Assembly (NCBI RefSeq): GCF_007833795.1
Contig: NZ_CP032702.1
Location: 3,162,001 to 3,226,000, forward strand
Direction of reading: 5' to 3'
Source of the DNA: Candidatus Pantoea soli
GTDB lineage: Bacteria; Pseudomonadota; Gammaproteobacteria; Enterobacterales; Enterobacteriaceae
DNA length: 64,000 bases
The position numbers and the translations under genes were made by a program. Each line of letters opens with the position of its first letter. Position 1 is the stretch's first letter. Of the stretch, positions 40,454 through 52,045 are shown one piece after another. The notes beneath the pieces are model-generated. The model saw nothing but the letters and a program-made list of their open reading frames with translations. It searched no databases and had not been told where the DNA came from.

Positions 40454-41764
40454 TTAGCGTTTTGCGCCGCTGCTCAGCCAGAAAGGCGGCTGGCGTATGG
40501 CCATGTTGGCCAGCGGGATCAGGCCCCGCTCCTGCTGTTCGCGGATGGCGTGCTGCAGCTCCTGCCAGCCTGCCAGCCAGCTATGCACCTCTTCCGCCGG
40601 ATACGCGCCGGCCAGCAGGTGCACCGCCAGCAGCTGACGGTTGAGCCGCGTCGCCTTGTCCTGGAATTCATTAAACAGCTGTACGTCGGCAAACGTTTCT
40701 TTCAAATCCGCACCGATGCGGCCCAGCATGATGTCGCAAAAACGTTTGAAAGAGCCCTGCAGCTTGGTTTTGCTTTTCTCATCCAGCCAGGGCTGCCACA
40801 GCGACTCTGCCAGCCAGTGAGTAAGCGCTAACTGCGCTTCAACTGAGACTGACGAGAAACAGGCGGTATCGGCTTCAATCCCGCTGTCTGCCAGCAGCTC
40901 TTCCAGCCGGGTAAGCTTCTGGCGCAGTTCGCTGTTTGCTTTGCGCGGCACCAGCGCGCCAAATAAAGAGAACGCCTGACGCAGCGTCTCCAGGGCCTCC
41001 AGCACACCCGCTTTTGCATCGGGATTGCCGCGCAGCCAGACCTCTTCGTGATACTGCCAGTGCGCCAGCGCAGCGCTGAACGCCTGCACCATGCCCTGCT
41101 CAACCGTGGCTTTGGCGGCAATGTTCTGCAGCGGCAGCGGCCGCACCGGACGCGCTGGATTTCCCTGCGCCAGCTGATACCCACGTGCTGCCTTACTCAG
41201 GCTTCCCAGGCGCAGGCCACCCATCGCGATCAGCGCTTCGGCAAACTGCAGCAGGTCAGCACGCTGGCCGCTTTTCAGCTCCAGCTCGACTTCATACAGC
41301 GGCTCACTCAGCTCACCGGCCGCGACTGCGCCGCAATCAAATGCCACTTCGATCTCGCTCTCGCGGAACGTCACCCGCCAGGTTTCGCGACGGAAGTGGG
41401 TACTGAACAGCGGTTGCAGACGCTGCTGCAGTGCGGCAATGTCGGTGCCCTGGGGCCAGATATCTGCCGGCAGGCGGGCGATATCCAGCTGCGGGGCGTC
41501 CAGATCAACATTGTATTCCGGGCGCTGATGCAGGCCACCGACCGTTTTTCCTGCGGCTTTCAGCGTCATCTCATAACGCCCGTCCACACCGCGAATGCGC
41601 AGCCCCATATCCCAGCGGCGCAGCTGGTTATCGTCTGTTTCATAGTAGGTGTTGCTCAGCTCGCGCGCGGCGTTGTGCTGATGTGGCCAGGCGGCAAGGG
41701 TTTCCGCCAGTTTTTCGGCGGCTTGCGGAGTGGCAATGAACTTTAATTCGATTTCGATGGTCAT
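40454..41764 (-). CDS. ygiF: Inorganic triphosphatase YgiF (CYTH and CHAD domains)
   Basis: This 436-residue protein (E. coli 433) hydrolyses inorganic tripolyphosphate. The CYTH domain (about 1-200) begins with the ExExK signature 'IEIELKF' at residues 3-9 and shows the alternating charged strands of the triphosphate tunnel ('YYETDDNQLRRWDMGLRIRG'). The C-terminal CHAD domain (about 215-430) is alpha-helical with conserved His and Arg for polyphosphate contact. It is 27 bases upstream of glnE in the same direction and divergent from ygiM. Confidence 0.94.
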   Translation of the reverse strand: MTIEIELKFIATPQAAEKLAETLAAWPHQHNAARELSNTYYETDDNQLRRWDMGLRIRGVDGRYEMTLKAAGKTVGGLHQRPEYNVDLDAPQLDIARLPADIWPQGTDIAALQQRLQPLFSTHFRRETWRVTFRESEIEVAFDCGAVAAGELSEPLYEVELELKSGQRADLLQFAEALIAMGGLRLGSLSKAARGYQLAQGNPARPVRPLPLQNIAAKATVEQGMVQAFSAALAHWQYHEEVWLRGNPDAKAGVLEALETLRQAFSLFGALVPRKANSELRQKLTRLEELLADSGIEADTACFSSVSVEAQLALTHWLAESLWQPWLDEKSKTKLQGSFKRFCDIMLGRIGADLKETFADVQLFNEFQDKATRLNRQLLAVHLLAGAYPAEEVHSWLAGWQELQHAIREQQERGLIPLANMAIRQPPFWLSSGAKR

Positions 41765-41969
41765 AATTTTTTATTCAATACGCTGCTGGCACTTACGAGT
41801 TTAATCTGGCGAAGAGTAATGCACCGCAAGCCCGCTGTCTCTGCTTTCTTGTGCTTTTACGACCCATTTCGCACCGGATTGAGACCAGGATAGTTCTCAT
41901 TCAGATTTATGCGAAGCGACTCCAGACTGTGCCGGTAAATTTACGCCCATTTAGACATAACGACATCGA

Positions 41970-42593
41970 ATGAAAAAAATCACCCTTGCCGCCCTCTCTT
42001 TGCTGGCTTTCAGCGCCATCGCGCCAGCCCACGCGGCTGATGAAAAGCGTTACATCTCCGACGAATTATCCACCTGGGTGCGCAGCGGCCCCGGCGATCA
42101 GTATCGCCTGGTAGGCAAGCTGAATGCTGGTGAAGAAGTCACGCTGCTGCAAACCAACAGTGATTCCCAGTATGCGCAGATTCGCGATGCCGAAGGCAAA
42201 ACTAACTGGATTCCGCTGTCTCAGCTGAGCGCCAGCCCGAGCCTGCGCACCCGCGTGCCGCAGCTTGAGCAGCAGGTGAAAGATCTCACCGACAAACTGG
42301 CCAACATCGACAACAGCTGGAATCAGCGCACCGCTGAGATGCAGAACAAAGTGGCCAGCAGTGACAGCACCATTAACGGCCTGAAAGATGAAAATCAGAA
42401 GCTGAAAAATGAGCTGATTGTTGCGCAGAAAAAGGTCAGCGCGGCCAATGTTCAGCTGGATGATAAACAGCGCACCATCATCATGCAGTGGTTCATGTAT
42501 GGCGGTGGCGTACTGGGTGTGGGCCTGCTGCTGGGTCTGCTGTTGCCACACATGGTGCCGCGCCGCAAAAAAAACGATCGCTGGATGAACTAA
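41970..42593 (+). CDS. ygiM: SH3-domain membrane protein YgiM (TIGR04211 family)
   Basis: This 207-residue protein has a signal peptide ('LLAFSAIAPAHAADEKRY', cleavage near residue 23), a bacterial SH3 domain (about 25-90, 'LSTWVRSGPGDQYRLVGKLNAGEEVTLL'), a coiled coil (about 95-160) and one C-terminal transmembrane helix (about 174-193, 'MYGGGVLGVGLLLGLLLPH') followed by a basic tail. Its role is unknown; the layout suggests a periplasmic wall-contacting domain anchored in the inner membrane. It lies before cca, as in E. coli. Confidence 0.93.
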   Translation: MKKITLAALSLLAFSAIAPAHAADEKRYISDELSTWVRSGPGDQYRLVGKLNAGEEVTLLQTNSDSQYAQIRDAEGKTNWIPLSQLSASPSLRTRVPQLEQQVKDLTDKLANIDNSWNQRTAEMQNKVASSDSTINGLKDENQKLKNELIVAQKKVSAANVQLDDKQRTIIMQWFMYGGGVLGVGLLLGLLLPHMVPRRKKNDRWMN

Positions 42594-42621
42594 GCCAGCA
42601 CGCGGTTTTAGGTTTATCTTT

Positions 42622-42646
42622 AAGGGGATCGTAAGATGCCCCTTTT
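42622..42646 (+). terminator. Terminator after ygiM
   Basis: AAGGGGATC and the following GATGCCCCTTTT form a hairpin (GGGG-AT/ATG-CCCC) with a T-run, about 28 bases after the ygiM stop. Confidence 0.6.
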
Positions 42647-42733
42647 GGCATGTCCGCTATTTAGCGATAGCATGTAACATTGACGTAACAGGCGCGTTGT
42701 CTGCGCAATAATAAAGTCCTCTGGAGTGGTTGA

Positions 42734-43966
42734 GTGAAGACGTTTCTGGTCGGGGGTGCAGTGCGTGATGCCTTACTGCACCTGCCGGTAAAAGATAGAG
42801 ACTGGGTGGTGGTTGGCGCCACGCCGGACGCCATGCTGGCGCAGGGTTATCAGCAGGTCGGCCGCGATTTTCCGGTTTTTTTGCATCCGCACACTAAAGA
42901 AGAGTTCGCCCTCGCGCGTACCGAGCGCAAAAACGGCCAGGGTTACACCGGCTTTCTGACTCAGTTCGCGCCTGACGTGACGCTGGAACAGGATCTGCAG
43001 CGCCGCGATCTCACCATCAATGCCATCGCGCAGGCGGATGACGGCACGCTGATTGATCCTTACCACGGGCAGCAGGATCTGGCGGCGCGCACCCTGCGCC
43101 ATGTTTCTGCAGCGTTTAATGAAGATCCGCTCCGCGTCCTCCGCGTGGCGCGTTTTGCCGCACGCTTCGCTCACCTTAATTTTCGCATCGCTGAGGAGAC
43201 GCAGGCGCTGATGCGCCAGATGGCGGAAAGCGGTGAGCTGAGCGCGCTGACCGCCGAGCGCGTCTGGAAAGAGACAGAAAACGCGCTACTGACGCGCAAT
43301 CCGCAGGTCTATTTCCAGGTACTGCGCGACTGCGGTGCGCTGCAGGTGCTGTTTCCGGAAATCGATAACCTTTATGGCATTCCGGCCCCCGCTAAATGGC
43401 ACCCGGAGATCGATACCGGCGTGCATGCGCTGATGACGCTGACCATGGCCGCTGCCCTCTCAGACCAGCTTGATGTGCGTTTTGCCACGCTATTTCACGA
43501 CGTGGGTAAAGCGCTTACGCCGCCGGAGAAGTGGCCCAGCCATCACGGGCATGGTATGGCGGGCGTGCCGATCGTCGCGGCGCTGTGTCAGCGGCTGCGC
43601 GTGCCGAATCCGGTGCGCGATCTGGCGCTGGTTGTCACCGAGTTCCATGACATCGTACACACCATTGAGCGGCAGTCTGCTTCTGCGCTGGTTGCGCTGT
43701 TTGATCGCATTGATGCCTGGCGCAAACCGGATCGCGTAGAAAAAATGGCGCTGACCAGCGAGGCTGACGCACGCGGACGGGCAACGCTTGAATCCATGGC
43801 GTATCCACAGGGCGATTATCTGCGACGGGCATTTGCGCTGGCGCAGGCGGTTTCAGCAAAAGAGGTGGTGGCTGCCGGTTTCACCGGGCTGGAAGTGCGG
43901 GAAGAGCTGACGCGACGTCGCGTGCAGGCGGTCCAGGAAGGGGTGATTGACGCGCGGCCAGCGTAA
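42734..43966 (+). CDS. cca: Multifunctional CCA-adding enzyme Cca
   Basis: This 410-residue class II tRNA nucleotidyltransferase (E. coli 412) adds or repairs the CCA end of tRNAs. The head domain carries 'GGAVRD' (7-12), the catalytic carboxylates Asp21 and Asp23 in 'KDRDWVVVG', and '[11 protein letters not shown]' (about 92-102). The C-terminal half has an HD phosphohydrolase domain with '[11 protein letters not shown]' and 'FHDIVHT', giving the phosphatase activities known for gamma-proteobacterial Cca. The start is GTG at 42734 with GGAGTGG upstream, which gives the standard N-terminus. Confidence 0.96.
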   Translation: MKTFLVGGAVRDALLHLPVKDRDWVVVGATPDAMLAQGYQQVGRDFPVFLHPHTKEEFALARTERKNGQGYTGFLTQFAPDVTLEQDLQRRDLTINAIAQADDGTLIDPYHGQQDLAARTLRHVSAAFNEDPLRVLRVARFAARFAHLNFRIAEETQALMRQMAESGELSALTAERVWKETENALLTRNPQVYFQVLRDCGALQVLFPEIDNLYGIPAPAKWHPEIDTGVHALMTLTMAAALSDQLDVRFATLFHDVGKALTPPEKWPSHHGHGMAGVPIVAALCQRLRVPNPVRDLALVVTEFHDIVHTIERQSASALVALFDRIDAWRKPDRVEKMALTSEADARGRATLESMAYPQGDYLRRAFALAQAVSAKEVVAAGFTGLEVREELTRRRVQAVQEGVIDARPA

Positions 43967-43984
43967 CCGGCCGCGCCTCAGGCA

Positions 43985-44803
43985 TTACATGAAGAGTGCG
44001 TAAACCGCTGCCGCGACGATAAAGCGGTAGATAGCGAACGACACAAACGAAATGCGCTTGATCAATTCAAGGAACACTTTAATTGCCAGCAGTGCCACAA
44101 TGAATGCGGTGACAAAGCCGACGGCAAACATCGGCAAATCCTGCATTGTCAGGAAGCCCATGCTCTTGTAGAGATCCAGACCGGTCGCGCCAATCATCAT
44201 GGGTACGGCCAGAATGAAGGAGAACTCAGAAGCAGCATAGCGGCTCACGCCCATCAGCATACCGCCGGAGATGGTGGCACCCGAGCGCGAGAAGCCCGGC
44301 CACAGCGCCAGACACTGGAAGCAACCAATCATAAATGCCTGACGATAGGTGATATCGTCAATGCCGACGGCTTTCGGCTGCTTTGGCTTCAGGAATTCCG
44401 CTGCCAGCAGCAGCAGGCCGCCCACCACTAATGCATACATCACGTTGATAGGATTAAACAGGGTTTTAATCTGGTCATGCAATACCAGACCAATCACCAC
44501 CGCCGGCACCATACCCAGCAGGATATGAATCAGCGTCAGTTTACCGGTGCCCACGCCTTCGTGACGTTCCTGACCAAAATGGATGCCGATCAAACCAAAC
44601 AACCGGCGCCAGAACATCACCACCACGGCCAGAATAGAACCCAGCTGGATCACCACTTCAAAGGTTTCCGCTTTATCCCCTTCAAACCCCAGCAGATGGC
44701 CAACAATAATCATGTGGCCTGTGGAAGAGACCGGCAGGAACTCCGTAAGGCCTTCCACAATCCCCAGGATTGCAGCTACCCATAGCTGATGAATGTCTGC
44801 CAT
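43985..44803 (-). CDS. uppP: Undecaprenyl-diphosphatase UppP (BacA)
   Basis: This 272-residue inner membrane enzyme (E. coli 273) dephosphorylates undecaprenyl pyrophosphate for peptidoglycan and LPS carrier recycling; overproduction confers bacitracin resistance. Conserved motifs are '[16 protein letters not shown]' (about 17-32) and '[15 protein letters not shown]' (about 167-181), facing the periplasm. The start is the ATG at 44801-44803 with GAGGAA upstream; a TTG immediately before it is less likely. It converges with cca with only 18 bases between. Confidence 0.96.
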   Translation of the reverse strand: MADIHQLWVAAILGIVEGLTEFLPVSSTGHMIIVGHLLGFEGDKAETFEVVIQLGSILAVVVMFWRRLFGLIGIHFGQERHEGVGTGKLTLIHILLGMVPAVVIGLVLHDQIKTLFNPINVMYALVVGGLLLLAAEFLKPKQPKAVGIDDITYRQAFMIGCFQCLALWPGFSRSGATISGGMLMGVSRYAASEFSFILAVPMMIGATGLDLYKSMGFLTMQDLPMFAVGFVTAFIVALLAIKVFLELIKRISFVSFAIYRFIVAAAVYALFM

Positions 44804-44994
44804 CAAATTTTTTCCTCTATCCGTTTTAAACAGTAAAAAGGCGGTCGCAAAGTGCTACCGCCTGAAATTATGCCTGCGTGTGGCTGAAGGAAACCTTAGG
44901 ATTTTCGGTAACTTCTTGCCCGTTAACGCAACGGCCTCAGCTGAGACACACCATAATTTGGTTTGGTTTCATTGTGATGGCAATCACGCAGAAT

Positions 44995-45354
44995 TTATTT
45001 AGGAATAGTCCCGCGCTCAATCCGTACGCCAACCGTCGCCGCCTGCGCTACAGCCCCCGGTTTTCCTACTCTGATGCGTACACCGGGCGTTTTGAAACGA
45101 TTCATCAACAGATCGGCGATTTCTTCCGCCACGCGCTCAACCAGCGCAAAACGCTGCCCCTGCAGATGGGCCAGGATCGCCTCCGTGACCTCGGCATAGC
45201 TCAGACAGTCATCCACATTATCGCTGACCGCGGCCCGCCGGTTATCCCACGCCATTTCGACATCGAGCACCAGCTTCTGCTGCATGCCCTGTTCCCAGTC
45301 GTAAACGCCAATGGTGGTGAACACAGTGAGTTGTTCTATAAATACGATATCCAT
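44995..45354 (-). CDS. folB: Dihydroneopterin aldolase FolB
   Basis: This 119-residue enzyme (E. coli 122) of folate synthesis converts dihydroneopterin to 6-hydroxymethyldihydropterin and glycolaldehyde. Family marks are 'MDIVFIEQLTVFTTIGVYDWEQ' at the start, 'DCLSYAEVTEAILAHLQGQRFALVERVAEEIA' with the catalytic Tyr and Glu, and a 'GVRIRVGKPGAV' strand near the end. It is divergent from plsY (107 bases), as in E. coli. Confidence 0.95.
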   Translation of the reverse strand: MDIVFIEQLTVFTTIGVYDWEQGMQQKLVLDVEMAWDNRRAAVSDNVDDCLSYAEVTEAILAHLQGQRFALVERVAEEIADLLMNRFKTPGVRIRVGKPGAVAQAATVGVRIERGTIPK

Positions 45355-45461
45355 GATGACAGTCTCTGTTTTTGGCTTAGCCGGATACCACTTCCGGCGG
45401 ATTATGCGTATTATCCACGCTTATCGAGAACAAAACGACCCAAAAGGAACGGTACGACGCT

Positions 45462-46064
45462 ATGAGTGCTATCGCGCTTGGTATGATTATTTTCGCGTAT
45501 CTTTGCGGCTCGATTTCCAGTGCGATCCTGGTTTGTAAACTCGCGGGTCTGCCCGATCCCCGTACCGCCGGTTCAGGTAATCCCGGGGCCACGAATGTGT
45601 TGCGGATCGGCGGCAAAGCGGCGGCGGCGGCGGTACTGATTTTTGACGTGGCGAAAGGCATGCTGCCGGTGTGGATTGCCTGGCTACTGCATGTTACGCC
45701 GATGTATCTGGGCCTGACGGCCATTGCGGCCTGTCTGGGTCATATTTATCCGGTGTTTTTTCGTTTTCGCGGCGGGAAAGGCGTTGCTACCGCGTTTGGG
45801 GCCATTGCGCCAATAGGCTGGGACCTGACCGGCCTGATGACCGGCACCTGGCTGCTGACGGTATTGCTGAGCGGCTACTCTTCCCTCGGTGCCATTGTCA
45901 GCGCGCTGATAGCACCGTTTTATGTCTGGTGGTTTAAGCCCCAGTTTACTTTCCCGGTTTCCATGCTGAGCTGCCTGATACTGCTGCGGCATCATGACAA
46001 TATTCAGCGCCTGTGGCGTGGTCAGGAAAACCGCGTGTGGAAGCGGAAGAAAAAGCAGAAATAA
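45462..46064 (+). CDS. plsY: Glycerol-3-phosphate acyltransferase PlsY
   Basis: This 200-residue polytopic inner membrane enzyme (E. coli YgiH, 205) transfers acyl from acyl-phosphate to glycerol 3-phosphate. The three active-site loops are visible: '[17 protein letters not shown]', '[16 protein letters not shown]' (about 37-52) and '[17 protein letters not shown]' (about 100-116). It ends with a basic 'KRKKKQK' tail and is followed by a shared terminator with tsaD. Confidence 0.95.
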   Translation: MSAIALGMIIFAYLCGSISSAILVCKLAGLPDPRTAGSGNPGATNVLRIGGKAAAAAVLIFDVAKGMLPVWIAWLLHVTPMYLGLTAIAACLGHIYPVFFRFRGGKGVATAFGAIAPIGWDLTGLMTGTWLLTVLLSGYSSLGAIVSALIAPFYVWWFKPQFTFPVSMLSCLILLRHHDNIQRLWRGQENRVWKRKKKQK

Positions 46065-46089
46065 AAAAACCGGCGCGAAGCCGGTTTTT
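46065..46089. terminator. Bidirectional terminator between plsY and tsaD
   Basis: ACCGGC and GCCGGT form a short GC stem with a GCGAA loop flanked by an A-run and a T-run, placed directly after the plsY stop and before the tsaD stop. Confidence 0.85.
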
Positions 46090-46094
46090 GCTTT

Positions 46095-47604
<1,510 letters not shown>

Positions 47605-47661
47605 TTTCTTTCGGAAGTTCGCTTCCGCCGCGTGTTAAACGCAGACAGAGTCAAGTAAGAG

Positions 47662-47695
47662 GCCGTGCTTTCCGAAAGGAAGCGCGGCTTGTTGC
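47662..47695 (+). terminator. Internal (leaky) terminator between rpsU and dnaG
   Basis: GCCGTGCTTTCC and GGAAGCGCGGC form an imperfect hairpin with a GAAA loop, followed by TTGTTG. It matches the position of the known T1 terminator that lowers dnaG expression relative to rpsU. Confidence 0.6.
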
Positions 47696-47722
47696 CGTTT
47701 ATGAGCTGAAAAATCGGGGCTT

Positions 47723-49468
47723 ATGGCTGGACGAATCCCACGCGTTTTTATCAATGATTTACTTGCCCGCACGGACATCGTGGATCTTATCGATGCCCGC
47801 GTAAAGCTGAAGAAGCAGGGTAAGAACTATCACGCGTGCTGTCCTTTCCATAACGAGAAAACCCCCTCTTTTACCGTAAGCGGTGAGAAGCAGTTCTATT
47901 ACTGCTTCGGCTGTGGTGCCAAAGGCAACGCCATTGATTTCCTGATGAATCACGATCGTCTGGATTTCGTGGAGACGGTGGAAGAACTGGCGACGCAGCA
48001 TGGTCTGGAAGTGCCATACGAAGCCGGTAATGGCCCCAGCCCGATGGAGCGCCATCAGCGCCAGAGTCTCTACCAGCTGCTGGAAGGCCTTGATGATTTC
48101 TATCAGCAGAGCCTGCGTAATCCGCAGGCTAAAGCCGCCCAACAGTATCTCGCTACGCGCGGGCTGAGCCAGCAGGTGATTGATCACTTTGCGATCGGCT
48201 ATGCCCCGGCGGGCTGGGATAACGTGCTGAAACGCTTTGGCCAGCAGAAGGACGATCGCGAATCGCTGATGGAAGCGGGCATGCTGGTCAGCAATGACGC
48301 TGGCCGCACCTACGATCGCTTCCGCGATCGCGTGATGTTCCCGATTCGCGACAAGCGGGGCCGCGTAATTGGTTTTGGCGGACGGGTGCTGGGCAACGAC
48401 ACGCCCAAGTATCTGAACTCCCCGGAAACACCGATATTCCATAAAGGCCGCCAGCTCTACGGCCTGTATGAAGCGCAAAAAAATCATCCCCAGCCTGCAC
48501 GTCTGCTGGTGGTGGAAGGCTATATGGACGTGGTGGCGCTGGCGCAGTTCGGGATTGATTATGCGGTAGCCTCACTGGGTACCTCTACCACTGCCGAACA
48601 TATCCAGCTGCTGTTTCGTTCCACCGACACGGTTATCTGCTGCTACGATGGCGACCGTGCCGGACGTGAGGCGGCCTGGCGTGCGCTGGAAACCGCGCTG
48701 CCCTACATGAATGACGGGCGTCAGCTACGCTTTATGTTTTTGCCCGACGGCGAAGATCCGGACACGCTGGTGCGCAAAGAGGGCAAAACGGCGTTTGAAG
48801 CGCGGATGGAGCAGGCAATGCCGCTCTCCACGTTTCTGTTCGACAGCCTGATGCCGCAGGTCGATCTGAGCACGCGGGATGGCCGGACGAAACTGGCGAC
48901 GCTGGCGCTGCCGCTGATCAGCCAGATACCGGGCGAAACGCTGCGCATTTATATGCGCCAGACGCTGGGTAATAAACTTGGCATTCTGGACGATAACCAG
49001 TTAGACAAGCTGATGCCGAAACAGGCGGAAAGCACGGCGGCACCTGCGGCACCGCCGTTAAAACGCACCACCATGCGCGTACTGATCGCCCTGCTGGTGC
49101 AGAATCCGCAGTTCGCGGCTATGGTGCCAACGCTGGACGGGCTGCAGGGGTCAAAACTGGCGGGCCTGCCGCTGTTTATGGAGCTGGTCAGTCGTTGTAC
49201 CGGGAATCCTGGCCTGACGACGGGACAGCTACTAGAGTTATATCGCGGGACAGAATTTAGCCAGCCCCTTGAAACACTGGCTACCTGGAACCACATGATA
49301 GTGGATGAAGAGGCCGAAGCCGTGTTTCAGGACTCTCTGGCCAGCATTTATGACACGGCGCTGGAACAGCGTCTCGAAGCCTTAATTGCACGCGATCGCA
49401 CCGAGGGCCTCAGCGCCGCCGAACGCCGCGAATTCTGGGCCTTAAGCCAGGCATTAGCAAAGAAATAA
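47723..49468 (+). CDS. dnaG: DNA primase DnaG
   Basis: This 581-residue primase (E. coli 581) makes RNA primers for replication. The N-terminal zinc domain has 'ACCPFHNEKTPSFTVS' and 'YYCFGCGAKGNAIDF' (about 38-70), with the Cys-His-Cys-Cys ligands. The Toprim catalytic core has 'VVEGYMDVVALAQFG' and 'YDGDRAGREAAWRA' (about 260-320). The C-terminal helicase-binding domain (about 440-581) contacts DnaB. It is the middle gene of rpsU-dnaG-rpoD, after a leaky terminator. Confidence 0.97.
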   Translation: MAGRIPRVFINDLLARTDIVDLIDARVKLKKQGKNYHACCPFHNEKTPSFTVSGEKQFYYCFGCGAKGNAIDFLMNHDRLDFVETVEELATQHGLEVPYEAGNGPSPMERHQRQSLYQLLEGLDDFYQQSLRNPQAKAAQQYLATRGLSQQVIDHFAIGYAPAGWDNVLKRFGQQKDDRESLMEAGMLVSNDAGRTYDRFRDRVMFPIRDKRGRVIGFGGRVLGNDTPKYLNSPETPIFHKGRQLYGLYEAQKNHPQPARLLVVEGYMDVVALAQFGIDYAVASLGTSTTAEHIQLLFRSTDTVICCYDGDRAGREAAWRALETALPYMNDGRQLRFMFLPDGEDPDTLVRKEGKTAFEARMEQAMPLSTFLFDSLMPQVDLSTRDGRTKLATLALPLISQIPGETLRIYMRQTLGNKLGILDDNQLDKLMPKQAESTAAPAAPPLKRTTMRVLIALLVQNPQFAAMVPTLDGLQGSKLAGLPLFMELVSRCTGNPGLTTGQLLELYRGTEFSQPLETLATWNHMIVDEEAEAVFQDSLASIYDTALEQRLEALIARDRTEGLSAAERREFWALSQALAKK

Positions 49469-49798
49469 GATTTTAACCGCCAGCAGGGACGAGCATGTTA
49501 CACCGCCCTTCTGGCCTGTCAGTACCCGGTTTTTTAGCGAAGCCGGAGAAATGTACCGATATCAGGGCATCCGGCGTTGCCGCCCGTTTTATTGCCGCCC
49601 GTGTGCAGACACGGCCAGTTATACAAGGGTGATTACGTCTGGCCCGTAACGCATTCAAGCGGCTTAAGTGCCGATATATGAAGGGTCGCAACCCTGGCCG
49701 CGTTGAAGGCAGCGGCAAAAACACAACGCCTTCACTGTTATAGTTGGCTCGCTGCCGACCGACACCAATCTAATTAACAGAAGTGTGGATACCGTCTT
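49469..49798 (+). other. dnaG-rpoD intergenic region
   Basis: This is 330 bases between dnaG and rpoD. I see no convincing gene; short frames on the minus strand have no family resemblance. The region probably carries an extra rpoD promoter or processing site, as in E. coli, but I could not fix one. Confidence 0.4.
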
Positions 49799-51643
49799 AT
49801 GGAGCAAAACCCGCAGTCACAGCTGAAGCTGCTTGTCACCCGTGGTAAGGAGCAGGGCTATCTGACCTATGCTGAGGTCAATGACCATCTGCCGGAAGAT
49901 ATCGTCGACTCCGATCAGATCGAAGACATCATCCAAATGATCAACGATATGGGTATCCAGGTGGTAGAAGAAGCCCCGGATGCCGATGATCTGATGCTGA
50001 ATGAGAACAGCGCCGATACTGACGAAGATGCCGCGGAAGCCGCCGCTCAGGTATTATCCAGCGTTGAATCTGAAATTGGCCGTACCACCGATCCGGTGCG
50101 CATGTACATGCGCGAAATGGGTACTGTTGAACTGCTGACGCGCGAAGGCGAAATTGACATCGCCAAGCGCATTGAAGACGGTATCAACCAGGTTCAGTGC
50201 TCCGTTGCCGAATACCCGGAAGCGATCACCTACCTGCTCGATCAGTACGATCGCGTAGAAGCCGGCGAGTCGCGCCTGTCTGACCTGATCACCGGTTTCG
50301 TCGATCCGAACGCGGAAGAAGATCTCGCGCCTACCGCAACGCACGTAGGTTCTGAGCTCTCTGAAGAAGACCGCGACGACGACGAAGATGAAGACGAAGA
50401 GAGCGATGACGACAGTTCAGACGACGATAACTCTATCGATCCGGAACTGGCGCGCGAGAAATTCCTTGAACTGCGTACGCAGTACGAAGTCACGCGCACC
50501 GTTATCAAAGCCAAAGGCCGCAGCCACGCTGACGCCGTAGCCGAGATCAACAATCTTTCTGAAGTGTTCAAGCAGTTCCGCCTGGTACCGAAGCAGTTCG
50601 ATTACCTGGTCAACAACATGCGTGAAATGATGGAGCGCGTGCGTACGCAAGAGCGCCTGATCATGAAGCTGTGCGTTGAACTGTGCAAAATGCCGAAGAA
50701 AAACTTCATCACCCTGTTCACCGGCAATGAAACCAGTGAGAGCTGGTTCAAAGCGGCGCTGGCGATGAATAAGCCGTGGTCAGAGAAGCTGCGCGACGTC
50801 GAAGAAGATGTGATGCGCTCGCTGCAGAAACTGCTGCAGATTGAAGAAGAAACCGGCCTGACCATCGAACAGGTTAAAGACATCAACCGTCGTATGTCGA
50901 TCGGCGAAGCCAAAGCGCGTCGTGCGAAGAAAGAGATGGTTGAAGCGAACCTGCGTCTGGTAATTTCTATCGCCAAGAAATACACCAACCGCGGTCTGCA
51001 GTTCCTCGATCTGATTCAGGAAGGCAACATCGGCCTGATGAAAGCGGTAGACAAGTTTGAATACCGCCGTGGTTATAAGTTCTCTACCTATGCTACCTGG
51101 TGGATTCGTCAGGCGATCACCCGCTCTATCGCCGACCAGGCGCGTACCATCCGTATTCCGGTGCATATGATTGAGACTATCAACAAACTCAACCGTATTT
51201 CGCGCCAGATGCTGCAGGAGATGGGCCGCGAGCCGACGCCGGAAGAGCTGGCAGAGCGTATGCTGATGCCGGAAGATAAAATCCGCAAAGTGCTGAAAAT
51301 TGCCAAAGAGCCGATCTCAATGGAGACGCCCATTGGTGATGATGAAGATTCACATCTGGGCGATTTTATCGAAGACACCACGCTGGAGCTGCCGCTGGAT
51401 TCCGCTACCTCAGAGAGCCTGCGTTCTGCCACGCATGACGTGCTGGCTGGGCTGACCGCGCGTGAAGCGAAAGTCCTGCGTATGCGTTTCGGTATCGATA
51501 TGAATACCGACCACACGCTGGAAGAGGTGGGCAAACAGTTTGACGTTACGCGTGAACGTATTCGTCAGATTGAAGCCAAAGCGCTGCGCAAGCTGCGTCA
51601 CCCAAGCCGCTCCGAAGTGCTGCGTAGCTTCCTCGACGATTAA
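49799..51643 (+). CDS. rpoD: RNA polymerase sigma factor RpoD (sigma 70)
   Basis: This 614-residue primary sigma factor (E. coli 613) directs RNA polymerase to housekeeping promoters. Regions in order are 1.1 (residues 1-80, '[20 protein letters not shown]'), 1.2 ('[22 protein letters not shown]'), the non-conserved region with a very acidic stretch (about 190-214, alternating Asp/Glu/Ser), region 2 ('[24 protein letters not shown]' and '[15 protein letters not shown]'), region 3 and region 4 ('[20 protein letters not shown]'), which reads the -35. It is the last gene of rpsU-dnaG-rpoD with a terminator right behind. Confidence 0.98.
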   Translation: MEQNPQSQLKLLVTRGKEQGYLTYAEVNDHLPEDIVDSDQIEDIIQMINDMGIQVVEEAPDADDLMLNENSADTDEDAAEAAAQVLSSVESEIGRTTDPVRMYMREMGTVELLTREGEIDIAKRIEDGINQVQCSVAEYPEAITYLLDQYDRVEAGESRLSDLITGFVDPNAEEDLAPTATHVGSELSEEDRDDDEDEDEESDDDSSDDDNSIDPELAREKFLELRTQYEVTRTVIKAKGRSHADAVAEINNLSEVFKQFRLVPKQFDYLVNNMREMMERVRTQERLIMKLCVELCKMPKKNFITLFTGNETSESWFKAALAMNKPWSEKLRDVEEDVMRSLQKLLQIEEETGLTIEQVKDINRRMSIGEAKARRAKKEMVEANLRLVISIAKKYTNRGLQFLDLIQEGNIGLMKAVDKFEYRRGYKFSTYATWWIRQAITRSIADQARTIRIPVHMIETINKLNRISRQMLQEMGREPTPEELAERMLMPEDKIRKVLKIAKEPISMETPIGDDEDSHLGDFIEDTTLELPLDSATSESLRSATHDVLAGLTAREAKVLRMRFGIDMNTDHTLEEVGKQFDVTRERIRQIEAKALRKLRHPSRSEVLRSFLDD

Positions 51644-51660
51644 TCCGCGTCATCCCGTTA

Positions 51661-51688
51661 AAAAACCCCGGCCTGCCGGGGTTTTTTT
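51661..51688 (+). terminator. Terminator of the rpsU-dnaG-rpoD operon
   Basis: CCCCGGC and GCCGGGG form a compact stem followed by seven T, 18 bases after the rpoD stop. An A-run on the left side lets it work in both directions. Confidence 0.9.
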
Positions 51689-51715
51689 ATGTCTCGCAGA
51701 ACATCCTGGCCCTCA

Positions 51716-52045
51716 GGCTATGTGTGACAGCCGCTCATACCGCTGACGGCATGCCGCCACCTCCACCTCAGGCTATGTGTGACAGCCACTCATACCGCTA
51801 GCGATATGCCGCTACCCTCTCCTCCGCCTATGTGTGACAGCCACTCATACCGCTGACGGTATGCCGCCACCCACTTTTCCGGCTATGTGTGACAGCCGCT
51901 CATACCGCTGACGGTATGCCGCCACCCACTTTTCCGGCTATGTATGACAGCCGCTCATACCGCTGACGGCATGCCGCCACTTCTACCTCAGGCTATGTGT
52001 GACAGCTGCTCATACAGCTGACGGTAGGCGGCTACCATCTCCTCC
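51716..52045. repeat. 55-bp tandem repeat, six units, the last one inside the mug 3' end
   Basis: Six contiguous units of exactly 55 bases start at 51716, 51771, 51826, 51881, 51936 and 51991. Each begins GGCTATGTGTGACAGC or a close variant. The sixth unit is the coding 3' end of mug (minus strand); the five others lie beyond its stop codon. Units 1-5 carry CATACCG..CGGTATG or near copies, a 7-bp stem with a CTGA loop, which unit 6 lacks. Unit 2 keeps a CTCTCCTCC end resembling the mug copy best. Because 55 is not a multiple of 3, the copies do not extend the protein. The 344-base gap rpoD-mug contains only this array and the rpoD terminator. Confidence 0.9.

Noticed and set aside
49473..49724. 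83-codon minus-strand frame between dnaG and rpoD
   Set aside because: No ribosome-binding site or family; composition is Arg/Pro-rich, as expected from GC-rich noncoding DNA.
50380..50450. Acidic low-complexity stretch in rpoD as a repeat insertion
   Set aside because: An acidic Asp/Glu stretch in the non-conserved region is normal for enterobacterial sigma 70.
51716..51990. CRISPR array after rpoD
   Set aside because: The units are contiguous 55-bp tandem copies with no unique spacers, and the unit comes from the mug coding end.
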